Position numbers and translations under genes: made by a program. This document shows positions 37,890-50,925 of a stretch of 64,000 nucleotides of DNA, in pieces. The notes below the pieces were generated by a model. The model was not told where the DNA came from and searched no databases. It saw only the letters and a list, made by a program, of their open reading frames with translations. Origin of the DNA: Adiantum capillus-veneris (lineage: Eukaryota > Streptophyta > Polypodiopsida > Polypodiales > Pteridaceae); NCBI GenBank assembly GCA_014529385.2, contig CM043952.1:52635119-52699118 (forward strand), given 5' to 3'. Every line of letters starts with the position of its first letter. Position 1 is the first letter of the stretch.

Positions 37890-38520
37890 AGTGAGAGATA
37901 GAGAGCCAATAGTGCGTTCCCTATAGAGAATTCCATATACAGGGAGATTCTACTCTTGTTTGCGGTGACCTTTGGAGCGAGGGTGTGTGCATGGATTCCT
38001 TCTCAAGTGCTGACTCCCAAGTGTTGCCCCGTGCTCAAGTGCTGCCCCAATGCAAGTGCCCTAATCTCCCTCCCCAAAATGCTACCAAATACTGACCCCC
38101 TTGATAGTGACCTCAGTGCCCTTTTATAGGTGCAGGCTGCATTAGTTTAGGATAATTTGATTAGGTTAGGGCCTTAATCAAAAGAGACAAAGCAAGGAGT
38201 TGGGTCCGAGATAATTGACCCTTGCTTTGTCTTAGGAGAATTTTAAAATGATATCTCCTAGGTGGGCCTTTGTGACCCTCACCTAGAGAGAGGTGGCAAT
38301 ATACAAGTGGTTTTTTATACAAGATTCTAGCCTGAAATCAAAAAATAATAATACCCTACGGATGCTACTACGGAGATGCATCGTGAATGAGATGCCAGTA
38401 AATGGGGAGCCTCGCTGGTGTGTCAATGTAGCGCGTTCGCGAGTTTCAAGGCCGGTGTCATTTCTTGATTTGGTGTTGCAACCTCATAACTTGGTCGTCT
38501 TTCTCTTTTTGTATTGGGCA
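37890..38520. other. Unassigned spacer
   Basis: No gene or known repeat recognised, apart from short GATA/GA-rich text at its left edge. Confidence 0.4.
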
Positions 38521-38529
38521 TCAATGTAG

Positions 38530-39640
<1,111 letters not shown>

Positions 39641-39925
39641 ATTAGCCCTCCCCTTTTGGTTAGAGGCATTCATGTCTCTAGCCCTGCCTTTGATTCTTCT
39701 TCAGTTGATTTGTAGGATCCCATATCGAGTTACCTTTTGAACTAGCCATTCCACTTGGCCATTGGTGAGAATTTTGGGATATCCATGAATCTGCAACAGA
39801 TCCGGATGATAGCTTGGTCCTTGGAATAGTGTGGGCTAATTAAATGGGAAGCACATGGTTTCCAGAACTTTATGCAAGTGTCCTCCTGGATCCTAGGTAA
39901 AGAATAGGATCATTATTTGCAGTGT

Positions 39926-42354
39926 CTAAACAATAAAATGTGCATGCCAAATAGGACCAAATTTGTAACCACTAGTAGCGAGAGGAAAAATGAGCATCTT
40001 GGCTACTACAAAGGCATAACTGAAAATTATGATTCCCAAGAGTGTGCCAAGAATCCACCATACATGGCTGCCTTGTTGGTGCGGTGAGCTCCATTTGTCT
40101 TCAAAATCTTGCTTACTGTCGCTACTACTGGAAAAGCCAGCAAGCATATCATGCTCCTCTCGGGTGTGCTCAAACATGTGAGTTGTCTTTGTTGATGTTG
40201 ATAGTAAGACACATACCTTGTGGCTTAAATACAAGCGTAATCCACTCAGCTCTGTCCACCAAGAGGATGCACTATTTGTACAAATCTGTACCAAATTGGG
40301 GATGAGGCCTTCATTCTTGCATTCTATCAGCCATTTGTCTATCCATGGCTCCTTAACTTTTATCTCCATGCTGACCTTACCTCTATATGTCCTAGTGGTT
40401 AACCATGGCCATAGGTCTGATGCATCCCATGCAAACACAATGCTACATCGTGGAGGAGTCTGGAACATCCTTAAAAGGTTGGCAACATGTTGATCATCAA
40501 ATTTACTCTGAACACCCTCACATAAACTGGAGGCATTACCCATCTCCAAGTTTATAACACCTTTCAGTAGACTCAAGGAATTACCCTTCTTGAGGTCTTT
40601 GACACTACACAATAAAGTCTTGCTCCACTGCCAAGCCTCTGGAACAATATCCAGATCCAAACCTTCATTCATACTTACCTCTTTGTTATGGTCCTCTGGT
40701 GAAACTTCCTTGATGTAGGATGCCTTCAGCTTGCTACACTATTCTTGATCCATGCTGGTGCACAGGCTTATGTTTTCAAAGCCTTCCCCTTTGTTTAATA
40801 CGTTGTCCATCTTCTGCAAAGCCTTGCTAGCAGGCTGGTCTTCTTCTTCTCTTATATCTTCCATGCTCTTTGCATTCCTCTTACTCTGACGAGGCTAGAT
40901 CAACACTTTACACCTTCTTACCCTTACTACCCAATGCTGTCGATTGATTGCTTTGGTGTCTATTTCATCCAAGGTTAGAGATGCACTAACATTTGTAACA
41001 CAATTTTCTTGACTTACTTCCTTCACTGGGGTAGTGTCTTTTGATTCTTTAACCTCTTGTTCCACTGTTTTAGTTCTTTGAGCAAACTTCTTGCTTGAAC
41101 CTTCTTCTGCTTTCTTCATCTTGACCTCTTTTGAAAGACCAATGAGGCTTAGTGTGAGGTCGCCAATTGGTGGTGAGCGGAGGATTGGCTGTAGGACTTG
41201 AGCTGTTGGGACCTGCACAACTGGTGGTGGGATTTGAACAGGTGGGATTGGTTACATGGGTGGCGGTGCCCTCACCCTTGATGGAGAGATTTGATTATGT
41301 CTTCCTCCTCTATTAAAGTTTTGCCTTCTCGGATGTGGACAGTAATACATGCCCCCGGGGCAGTCACTTTTTAGAATGTGTATGATATCACGCGAGTTAA
41401 CCGGAGAGGATTATTAAAAGACCAAAATGTATTAAAATGTATACATACAGAGGGGGGTGGGGGTTTTTTAAATAGGCTCACAGTGTAAGTATAGTATGTA
41501 TATTGGGGTATTATTAATTAACTCTTGAACGCACGTGATATAGGGGTCTTTTGATAAGTGACTGCCCCGGGTACATGCCATGGCCGTCCTCCCCAGAATT
41601 ATAGTACTGATATTCTTGGTTTTTCCTTCGCTGTCCTCTTCCTTTATCTAGATTTCTGACGGGTGCATGCCCTTGCTGCACCAGATGCACATATAGACTT
41701 TCAAGCTGAGTATTGATGTGACTCAACAGGTCTTGATGCTCTTCTGATGACTCTTGTGGTTCAGTTCTCTGAGTGGCTGTTACAGTCACTGGGGTTAGTC
41801 GGACTGAGTTTAATTCCTCTGACTCGTTAACTCTTTCTTTCATGCATGGCTTCTTGTCTTTAAGGCGGGTTACTTCCACTACCAACTCATATGTTGCAGG
41901 GAATCTCCCCTTCACCTTCTCTTTAAGCGGTGACCAGAGGCCAACAATGAAAAAGTCCTTCTTTAGGAAACTAGGTGCTCCTTCACCTTCCTCTAGTGAG
42001 GCAACCATGGCTCCCACAAATCCACAAACTTGGATTCGTAAGTGGCATACCCTAGAAGACTCCCCTACTTTAACTCTATCAACAGTTGCCATAACTTTTC
42101 TGAGGTTGTGCCTCCACTAAACCTCTTGACAAAGGCAGCACGTAGCACATCTCGTGCATTCTTGTTAGCTTGGGGAAAATTATTGTACCAAGACTTGGCC
42201 TCTACTCTCATCAGTATAGGAAAAATTTATAGCCGTGAGGCGTCGTCACCCTTGTTTTGTAACCCACACAAGCGATGGCAAAGTCATCTAGAAAGTTGGT
42301 GGTCATGTCTTCTTCCTTTTTTCCACTGAACATGGGAAAAGAGACACTTTCCAT
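39926..42354 (-). pseudogene. gag-like gene with an in-frame membrane-spanning 3' extension (decayed, interrupted by a MITE)
   Basis: Minus strand from an ATG at 42354. A gypsy-type Gag core is recognisable (PSFLKKDFFIVGLWSPLKEK, VKGRFPATYELV) and leads to a degenerate zinc knuckle (YYNSGEDGHGMY...YYCP) that is split by the MITE at 41354-41571. Beyond it, frame 41218-40895 and, in the same frame after stops at 40897 and near 40735, frame 40672-39926 continue without a protease or RT. The last part holds a strong hydrophobic segment (WWILGTLLGIIIFSYAFVVA) typical of a single transmembrane helix. Stops and frameshifts abound. Related to the gag at 49255-50310. Confidence 0.65.
41354..41571. mobile_element. 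MITE (218 bp) inserted in the gag-like pseudogene
   Basis: Terminal inverted repeats CCCGGGGCAGTCACTT / AAGTGACTGCCCCGGG (16 nt, perfect) with an exact 8-bp target duplication TACATGCC at 41346-41353 and 41572-41579. No coding capacity. An 8-bp duplication fits hAT-type elements, but the tip sequence does not settle the superfamily. Removing it restores continuity of the zinc-knuckle region. Confidence 0.9.
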
Positions 42355-43499
42355 GGTAGTAACTCAATGAGCAGGAAATTACAAACCTTTCAAAAAATAA
42401 AATAAAAAAAATAGATGAGACATCTAATTCTTAGCGGCTCATAGCGGCTTTTTACAAGGTTGGGTGATAGATCCAGAACAGGATAAAGATGGAAAAATTA
42501 AAAGAGTGATGGTAATCCAACACGAGGAGGATAATGGGGTTTGGAGAGCTAAGGATTTCTCCTAGAACTACAACACCAAACAGATACACAATCTTCTGTT
42601 GACAGAAGATTTTCCTATAATCTACATATATATTCACATGCATGTGTTGCAGAAACCTAAACAAAAAAGATGTTGGTCCATTTTCCATGATGAACAGAGT
42701 ATAGAACACTTACTTACACCCTTACCATGTCGATGTTGATAAGTCGGCACATACACAGGAGGTCATCGCCCTTCATACGCTCCACTTTTCCTTCGTTGCT
42801 TAGCACGTATGGAGTGATGGTGACGCGCTTGACCACTCTAGCATTTTAGCTAGTAACAGTTGCAAGTAATTACCGTAGTCCGCTCACTACATGAACTCCA
42901 CGCCGTTTAGTTGTAACTCGTCTCCGGCTCACTAGGTTTCACTCGTGGTAGTAGACACCTTCTTCAGGATGAGCTTGTACGGGGAGAAGAGGAAGACCCT
43001 CTACTGTCCCTCCAAAGCAGCGAGGACAGTAGACAAACCACTCCTCTTTAGGGCTTTGGGGTTGTCAAAGTGGACTAGCAGCACTCACATGCGCCGCACA
43101 TATCAATAGGAAATCTTCCACCATTTTTCTTTGGATGACCTTCTGTTTGGCAGACTAGGCACGATTCTACTTTCCGAACTCAAAGCACTCATGTGGCCAG
43201 GTGTTTCTTCCTTTGGGGTCATGTGTTTTAGGACTCGCCTAGCCCTACCTTTCCATTGGCTCAAGCAGCCCCTTTTGGCCACTGAAGAGTAGAGGCTATA
43301 CCTTTACTTGCGGATTCCTTAGGAAAGAGATGCCTTACCGACCTTTTTCCTCCCTTGATATGGATGACCTCCTCGCGGTGGATGTCGATGCAGATGATTT
43401 TTGCCTCTTCGTTACCTTTGTTGCTAGCATTCATTGATAGTGTACCTTGGTTGATAGCAATGATGACATTTCGTAATGATGACACTATCACACATACAC
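42355..43499. other. Unassigned spacer
   Basis: No domain recognised on either strand. Short open frames (for example 43533-43261 minus) have no known motif. Confidence 0.4.
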
Positions 43500-43645
43500 A
43501 TGTTTGTATGTGTATGTATGTGAATGTGTGCATGTGCGTGTTTGAATGTGTGTGTGCGCGTATGCATAGTCATGTATGTATGTGCCTGTGAGTGTATACG
43601 TAAAGGTATATGAGGTTGTGTGTGGGTGTGTAAGTTTGTGTGTAT

Positions 43646-43695
<50 letters not shown>

Positions 43696-44051
43696 GAGAA
43701 GAGTGTGTGTGGGAACGGGAGTAAAGAGAGGGATTATTATATATATATATATATATGTTTATTATTTTTATTTTTTTCTTTTAATTTTTTCATGTGGAGG
43801 CTTTGGCCATCTACAGAGAAAGATGGAGAGAGGGCGTGAGTGAGGAGAGCGAGAGGATGATGGGGTGAGAGAGGTTGGGGAGTGTGTGTATAAGCAGCGA
43901 GAGAGAGAGATATTATTATATGCACCCACAAGGTTACTACTGACACAGGGAAGGAGGGCGAAGGAAAGTCCATGAGAGTGAGAGAATGAGAGAGCGGCTC
44001 ATCATGCATGATAACGAGAGAGGGAGAAAGTGGGGCGGGGGGGGGGGGGGG

Positions 44052-44133
<82 letters not shown>

Positions 44134-44705
44134 AGGGAGGACGAGAGGGGAGAGAGGGGCTGTAGTGGGAAAGGGAGAGTGAGTAAAGGGGAGATAGGGG
44201 GAGTAGATGAGGGAGAGAGGGATGAGCTGAGTGGCCCACCTTGGTTGACAAACAAGAGTGAGATAGTATCTTACCGAGGACGAGAGAGTGTGGACAAGAG
44301 GGGAAAGATGAGGGAGGAAATTGTGTGTGTGTGTGTGTGTGTGTGAATAATGAGAGAGAGAGAGAGAGAGAGAGGGAGACTCTTGTCCTATGCATGGCGG
44401 CCCCTAGGAAAAAAATTATTTTATGTGCCCTATGGGCTAGGTGACACAGAAATAAGGGGGAGAGAGATAGAGGGAGGTGTGTTGGCATAGCCAAGCAGGG
44501 AGAGAGAAGTTGTCCTTTGGTGATAGTGGAGGAGGGATGAAGCGAGTGTGGTCAACTGAGTGGCGGCCCATTGTGGGCGTATGCATGGGAGGGAAGAGGG
44601 TGGTGGGGCGGCACGCTTAAAAACATTCTTTTTTTCTTTGTTGCTTATTATTAAGCTCCCCTTGAGTGGGGTTATCTCTCGTGGCCGTGAATTCAAAAAC
44701 CGGTT
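43500..44705 (+). repeat. Copy 2 of the ~1.2-kb microsatellite-rich repeat
   Basis: Direct-orientation relative of 38530-39640, with longer (GT)n at about 43646-43694, a TA run near 43738, poly-G at 44037-44051 and (GA)n at 44055-44127. Unique-sequence blocks between the dinucleotide tracts align in order with scattered substitutions. Confidence 0.8.
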
Positions 44706-44799
44706 GTCAACAGCAACATTTACTATACAGACTCAATAATGCAGAGACAAGTGGCCCATCTGAATCTAATTGGAAATAAATTATCGATGCGTGTACACA

Positions 44800-45267
44800 C
44801 TAGCCTTCCACTGATGCCGCAATACATAGTGAAAGTAGTGTTAAATACATCACCTTTTTTGGCATAATTCCTTCCTCTAGCATTTGTACAAACAAATGGC
44901 ATGCATGCACCTTGTAACCTTGTTGCTCACATGCTCCTACCGTGGCATTGGAAGCGAACACATTTTGATTCCTAAGCTTCTCAAATAGTCTTTGTGCAGA
45001 CTCGAAACTAACACTTACACAAGGAGATAAACCGCTTGTAAGAGTAACCTTGTCTGGAGACACACCATCTATTTGCATTTTCTCAATAAGATAGAGCCAA
45101 CGCACTCAAACCATGCAAAGCAAAAAAAAAAGGGGAGGACTCACAATTACACAAGCGGATAAACTGCTTGTAAGAGTAACCCTGTCTGGAGACACACCAT
45201 CTATTTGCATTTGCTCATAAGATAGCATCAACACACTCAAACCATGCAAAGAGAAAAAAAAGGGGAG
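44800..45267 (-). pseudogene. PPR gene fragment with an internal tandem duplication
   Basis: Minus-strand frame 45105-44800 reads EKMQIDGVSPDKVTLTSGL, SAQRLFEKLRNQNVFASNA and HLFVQMLEEGIMPKKV, which are PPR phrases. About 125 bp of it (45010-45133) is repeated at 45140-45267, giving a second MQIDGVSPDRVTLTSSLSAC. Both copies end next to an A-rich/G-rich motif (GCAAAG, A-run, GGGGAGG) that forms one arm of the hairpin at 45241-45352. Too short and broken to be a gene. Confidence 0.65.
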
Positions 45268-45352
45268 GGGCTGGAGCCCCCTATCATCCGTGCACACATA
45301 GATGATAGGGGGCTCCAGCCCCTCCCTTTTTTTCAAACTTTGCATGGCTATG
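45241..45352. repeat. Large near-perfect hairpin 1
   Basis: Arms of about 50 nt: CCATGCAAAG, A-run, GGGGAGGGGCTGGAGCCCCC, TATCATC, then the complement in reverse order ending TTTGCATGG, around a loop near 45290-45300. The core CCCC-nATnATCCG is shared with the hairpins at 45544 and 59335. Confidence 0.85.
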
Positions 45353-45543
45353 AGTTCTCTTCGGCGCTCTCGTGCATCAATTGGGTGGCCATGTTGGTGA
45401 TGCTACGCTATGCATCCCTTGTCCGACCATGTGTAATGGCTAATACTTAAAAGGGTAAGCATGTAGCATGCAATGCAATCGCCCAATACCATTGGACCTA
45501 CAGTGAAACACCGGCCTCAAAAAAACAACAATGCTTTTTGGTT

Positions 45544-45622
45544 AAAAAAGGGGGAGGGACAAGAGACCCCCCATTATCCGCGTGCGCGAATGATGGGGGG
45601 CTCTTGGCCCTCCCCTTTTTTC
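45544..45622. repeat. Large hairpin 2
   Basis: Arms of about 38 nt: A-run, GGGGGAGGG, CAAGAG, CCCCCCATTATCCGCG and the reverse complement ending CCCTCCCCTTTTTT. Same design as hairpins 1 and 3 but a different arm sequence in the variable part. Confidence 0.85.
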
Positions 45623-45664
45623 CGCACTCAGAGATCGAGAGAGAGAAGAAGAAGAAGAGAGTGG

Positions 45665-45927
45665 GTCGGTTTATCTTTTTTATGTAGTATAGTATATATA
45701 GTCCATTTTTTATTATATATTCTATACTATGTATTATACATATTAAATTATACATTATATACTCTATATTATATATATAATATCTACTCTATCGTAGTAC
45801 TATATTATATTTTCTATATACACTATATACTATTTATTATAAGTCAAAGTATAACTTTATATACTACATAATCTATTAATAATATACAATATTATATATA
45901 CTATTATATATATATATATACTATATA
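45665..45927. repeat. TA-rich low-complexity tract
   Basis: Degenerate TATAC/TATAT sequence with small palindromes, ending where the inverted terminal repeat of the 13.6-kb element begins. Confidence 0.8.
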
Positions 45928-46010
45928 TGCAAGAAAACTAAATTATTTGATAGATATTTGTTCAATCACCACATCAACATTAGGAAATTTCAGAGGTCAT
46001 TTGGAGGGCC
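45928..46010 (+). repeat. Left inverted terminal repeat of the 13.6-kb element
   Basis: Contains TGCAAGAAAA, an AT-rich block and a 32-nt segment beginning ATTAGGAAATTTCAGAGG that is perfectly repeated, inverted, at 59294-59325. Gene A starts 168 bp further in. Confidence 0.75.
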
Positions 46011-46177
46011 TTCTAAGAAAATGTATCTTTTGCACTCTCTCTCTAGAAAAAATGGCAAATAAAAGAGCTGGGTCTTTCATAGTAAAACTTCAAAAAGTGT
46101 ACTTTAAGTAGATTCCTTACTCTTCTGAACATTCGTTCGTAGTGATTGAGGGATAATCCTCTTTTCAGTTGCATTGA

Positions 46178-49027
46178 ATGAACCTCGTCAATATGGAGGG
46201 AATGAGGCTAACATGGAGGGACGAATCCGCAGCCGCTATTCACTTTCCATTAAACCTGCACATTTGGCTAATGGCACACTCCTCAAATGGCACAAATGTT
46301 ACCCAAAAACGAGCCAAATATCACCTTCACATTGATTTGGACAATGAGTACCAACCATTGATTAAGCGCACTAAAACAAACACACATATACCTCTCGCTT
46401 CCATAGACACGCTCAGAGCTCAAGGAGCTAAACACATAGATATCTGGACGAGAGGCTCTCTCTACCCTAAGAATCCAATAACTAATGCGTCTCCACCGTT
46501 TGTCAATCCTACAATCTTATTGATCTTTGCTGGTGATGGAGAAAAGGGCCTTCTGGGTTATTGTAAATCACTTACAAGAGAAGCTGAAACTTACAAGAGC
46601 ATTCTCCAAGCTCAACAATGTGAGATTGTTCGCCTTTCACATTTACATTCTACAGAGCAAGTTACCATTTTGCAACATAAAACAGAGGTACAAGAACTGA
46701 AAGGAAAGGTGCGAAGTTGTCAAATGAAGGACACCATCTTGGGTGGTCGTATCCGAAAGAAGAAATTGCGCAATCTTGAAACATTGCAGGTTGCATCAGG
46801 AGGTCTCAAGAAAAGAATCCAAGCATTAAGGTGATGCTTCTTGGTTGGCTACATTGTCTTAGTTAAGTAATCTTTTTGTTTTTTCTTGTTATGCATTGTT
46901 TTCATGTGCCTAAATAGTGTTAGTGAAGCAAATTTTCTGTTATTTACTTATGCATTGTCTTCATGTAGAGATTCAATCTATCCTGACAAGGAAAACATTG
47001 ACCCCAAAGCCAATATAGGAAAGAGATTGAAGCCACTTATAAGTAGAAGCCTGGCAGCAGATATAGTACATGACAAGAAGTTTAAGGTTCTACAAAGAAA
47101 TGTAGTGGACCGCTTTATTTCAGAGAACTCAGTGCCTGCAAAAGAGATACAAGGCACACTTGATTCACTTGGTGTAAGCAAAAGAGGATATTCGGCTATC
47201 CAAAAGTCTGTCTCATCCATCTTTGTTAGGAAGGGTATAAAATCCAAACTTCTACCATCAGCCTCAAGTGTTCGGAAAGAGAGGCTTCAGCTTAACGAGG
47301 CACAGGGAGACTATCTTGGACAGCCCTTTCATATTAAAGCAACTTACAGTGGCCATGGAGCGAACATGGCATATGATGAGTTCAACAATATTTTTATGGA
47401 CCTGCGGATACTACAGAAGAGAATGGTGGAGTTTTACAACATCACATTTGAAGAGTCACGTGGGCTATTACATTTTGTGTTAAAACTGGATGAGTGTGAG
47501 CTTGTTAAAGAGAAAAAGCTAGAGCGTGTTACTATTAATTTAATGAATAGAGCCCTCTCAAAGTGTCCCAGTGATGATCCTTTATATTTTAGTGTTCAAT
47601 CAGAATCTAACATATGGTGGCTTGGTGCGTTTGAGGTAAGCGATATTCTCAAGTAAGCTCAAATGTTCAGATCTACTTAAGTCTCATTTATTTTGTGTTG
47701 CAGGTAAAGAAATAAGATCATGAGATTCTATATTGGGTGTTCCATCGAACTAATATTCCGGAGGTGATTGATCGACAGACTAACCAGGGAGAGGTACTAC
47801 GTCTAGATGGAAGGGGAGACTTTGAAGTTCAGTGGCATCTTGCATGTGACCTTAAAACATTAAAGTGCATGTATAATTGTGGAATGGGTGCAATGGAAAA
47901 GTCACCGTGTTTGTTCTGCATGGAGCCTGCAAAGGTCATGGACCCAAAGTGGTGGAGAAAAGCTCCAACACGTCACATTGAGGATCCTGCTTTTCGACTA
48001 GTTTTGAAAATACCACTTGTGAATGTCCACATTTGTACAATGCATGCCCTTTGTAGAATTGTGGAGAAATTGGTCTACTTATACATCGGGTTTTCTTGGA
48101 AGATTAAGAACTCCGCAGAACGACAAGTAGCCCTGCAATGCTTAGAAATGGTACTGTCGGATATGGGGCTTCATGGTGGCAATGTGAAAATCCAGCGGGA
48201 TGAAAAGAGATCAACTGCTGAGAAGGATGTCCCATGCAAACCATCCATCGGTGGGGTGAAGGCACGGAGGTTTTTATCTAAGCCCCAAGGTACAAGAGAT
48301 CCAAAGCTAACAAAACATGGAAAAATATATAACACATCTTATGTTAGCAAGGTAGAGTATCAGAGCTGGAAAAAGCTACATATTGCAGTCAAAGACCACG
48401 AACCAACTACTCGTAACGCGAAGGCTGAGGTTTGGCGATCAATAGACATCCTATTTTTGATGTGCGACAAAGATGACTGGTCACAAGGTGATATGAACAA
48501 GTTCAAGGAAAATCTCAACCTTCTGAAAAAATCATTCAAGACAGCATGGACAGACACCCAGATTACTCACTACATGGTATTATAATGTATTCTTTCTCTC
48601 TTATGTGCAAATATGTGACTGTAAAACATTCTAACTAATCTGTTTTCATATCCAGCACATCATCTTCAATCATTTGCTATATTTTATACAGAAGTATGGG
48701 AACCCGGCAATATGGAATACCCAAGGGATGGAAAAGTCTCATTACATGGCGAGAAATGCTTATTTCAGGCACACACGACATGGTGGCTCTCGAATCAAGG
48801 CTAACAGTTTGAGAGAACTATTTGAATGGTTCTATCGTAGAATCATTCATCGAATGCAGGCAAAAGAAGTCTTGGAAAATTCAGCAACAGCACAAGCCAT
48901 CAGACATTTACAACAACAAAAAGCTAAAAGATCAATGGCATACAACAACTCCGGAGCTCGTGAAAGTCAACGAAGGTGGAGAGAGACAATGGTGTATGTG
49001 AATCACAAGTGGAGAAAGATACTCTGA
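46178..49027 (+). pseudogene. Gene A: DDE transposase-like protein, four exons, one in-frame stop
   Basis: Exons 46178-46830, 46969-47635, 47704-48576 and 48656-49027 join in phase (854 codons) with GT-AG introns of 138, 68 and 79 bp. Residues 1-217 contain a coiled coil; the catalytic-looking part follows: D392 in FVLKLDECEL, D489 in HLACDLKTL, a CLFC pair (509, 512), C-x2-H at 551-554 (HICTMH) and E757 in NTQGMEKSHYMAR. Spacing and the C-x2-H motif fit RNase H-fold DDE transposases of hAT/Kolobok-like groups; I cannot name the family. Exon 3 has TAA at codon 444 (47713-47715), one change from a sense codon, and no in-phase alternative acceptor avoids it. Start chosen as the first ATG in frame; an upstream non-coding exon is possible (CTTTTCAG at 46161-46168). 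Gene B ends 63 bp downstream on the other strand. Confidence 0.72.
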
Positions 49028-49200
49028 GTGGATGACATTGTACAAAATTTATGTAATACATGATCTTATACAATTGCTACTTGAAGTGTATCAAGATTTT
49101 GCAGGTTCAATTTTGTTTTTTGGCACGTCACCCTTGTAACGAATCATGAGATGTTTTCCATACTCTAAAAGTTCATCTGGGTTTTGTCTACCAAGAGCTA

Positions 49201-49244
49201 GTGCCATTGCTGTGTAGGTGTAGTGCCATTGCTGTGTAGGTGTA
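49201..49244. repeat. 22-bp tandem duplication in gene B's last exon
   Basis: GTGCCATTGCTGTGTAGGTGT plus A, twice in direct tandem, overlapping the inner end of the insertion's left inverted repeat. It shifts gene B's frame by one base relative to a single copy. Confidence 0.9.
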
Positions 49245-50473
49245 GTAATACGCTAGAAGCTAGATCATGGTACAATGCACTTCCACAAGCAACCAAGGAT
49301 GACTGGGAACCCTTAAAAACCGCTTTTAAGAGGCGCTTTGGGGGAGGTACCACTTCAGAAAAGTTGTGGGACAAGTTGAGAGACTTGAAGCAGGAGGGTC
49401 TTTTAGAATATGCCACCTATGAGTCCAAATTTGTGGATTTGTGGGAACGGTGGGTTGAGTCACTGGCAAGGGGAGAAGCTACACCCGATTTCCTAAAAAA
49501 AGATCAGTTCACGCATGGCTTATGGCCGCTTCTCAAGGAGAAGGTGAAAGGTAGATTCCCGGCTACATACGAGTTAGCCAGTGAGATTGCTCGCCTTAAG
49601 GACAAGAAGCTACGAATGAAATCCAAAGAAACCGAGTCAACAGAAGCAGGAACATCGCGTCGACCCGCAACTACGACAACCACCATTCCACCACCACCAC
49701 CGGCTCTTGGGGTAAGAGATGACCAACAAGATATGTTGGCCCATCTTACTGACCAACTGCAGAATTTGTCTGTCCACTTAATACAGCAAGGGAGGAGTCA
49801 AGAAAGAGATCAAGACCCTGGAAGAGGACGACGACAAAACAGGGAGTATCATTGCTACAACTACGGAGAAGACAGTCACGGTATGTACTACTGTCCCAAA
49901 CCACGACAAAACTATAATAGAGGAGGTAGGAGGAACCAATTGTCACCCCCTAGAGAAAGAACACCCCCACCCTGAGCACCACCCCCACCAACACAAATTC
50001 TACGTCCACCGCAGACACCACTACAAGCATCCATTCCACCTCTTCCACCAGCCCCACCACCTGATCGCCCTGTAAACATCATAAGGCTAGAAGATAAAGG
50101 AAAAGCCGTAGTAGTGGATCCACCCAGAGCAAAGGAGAGGGACAAGGGTAAGGAGAAGGTAACCTTTTTAGAACCACTTGAAGCCATGACTGTGAAAAGA
50201 GCTAGGAGGGAGAAAGCTACACATCAGATGATGAGAGAAGCATAACAGGAGAGACTAGCAAGAGGCCATCCAGGCCACGACGGAAATTGGGCATCATCGA
50301 CTTCCAGCTAGGGGAAAGTTCTAAGCCCTTTTCGATTAGGGCTCGAGGTTGACAGGCCTTCTCCATGCAAGGCAAAGATGGCAAACAATGCAAAAGTAAA
50401 GTGTGTGGGTGTGGTAAGTGCCGTGAAAATAAAAGCTTTCAACACTGAGGCAGCGTATTACTACACCTACGCC
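49236..50473 (+). mobile_element. 1238-bp insert with 19-bp inverted ends carrying a gag fragment
   Basis: Perfect inverted repeats GTAGGTGTAGTAATACGCT at 49236-49254 and, inverted, 50455-50473. The interior holds the gag-like ORF 49255-50310. The flanking minus-strand sequence reads continuously as gene B when the insert and one copy of the 22-bp duplication are removed, so it is an insertion. No target-site duplication is evident. It could be a small TIR element that captured retrotransposon sequence, or a rearranged insertion; the sequence alone does not decide. Confidence 0.6.
49255..50310 (+). pseudogene. gag: gag-like fragment within the insert
   Basis: Open from 49223 to 49975. Gypsy-type Gag core (ARSWYNALPQATKDDWEPL, TAFKRRFGGGTTSEKLWD, LLEYATYESKFVDLWERW, VKGRFPATYELASEIARL), a Pro/Thr linker, then a degenerate zinc knuckle CYNYGEDSHGMYYC in which the second Cys is Tyr. 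Pro-rich text and a Lys/Glu-rich tail continue past stops. It lacks the N-terminal part of Gag and has no protease or RT. Closest in-window relative is the minus-strand copy at 42354-41280. Confidence 0.75.
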
Positions 50474-50769
50474 TGGGCAGTAACCAAAACAATCTCTAGC
50501 AAACACTTTGTCCACAAGAATGACTTTATCTGCACTTTTGGGCAGCACCGGTCCACCCAAGAAGCGTGATAGTGTCTTGAATGTGTAAGTTGCTATTGAA
50601 CCCTCTTGTGACATGGAATTGTGAAAAACTACTATCAGCGACTCGCAAAGCTTTGAAAGGTACTGTGCTAGGGCCGCATCCCTTCCTCGATACTCTCTTG
50701 TCGGGCGCCGAAGGAAGTCATCCTTGTCAGCAATCCAAGACTGCACATACAATGTTAGAAATGACACAA

Positions 50770-50925
<156 letters not shown>

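Noticed and set aside
50336-50473. Straight extension of gene B's third exon to the stop at 50336
   Set aside because: The 138 bp beyond 50474 lie inside the insert, while the sequence at 49235 continues the frame sensibly and ends next to gene A; the insertion model explains more.
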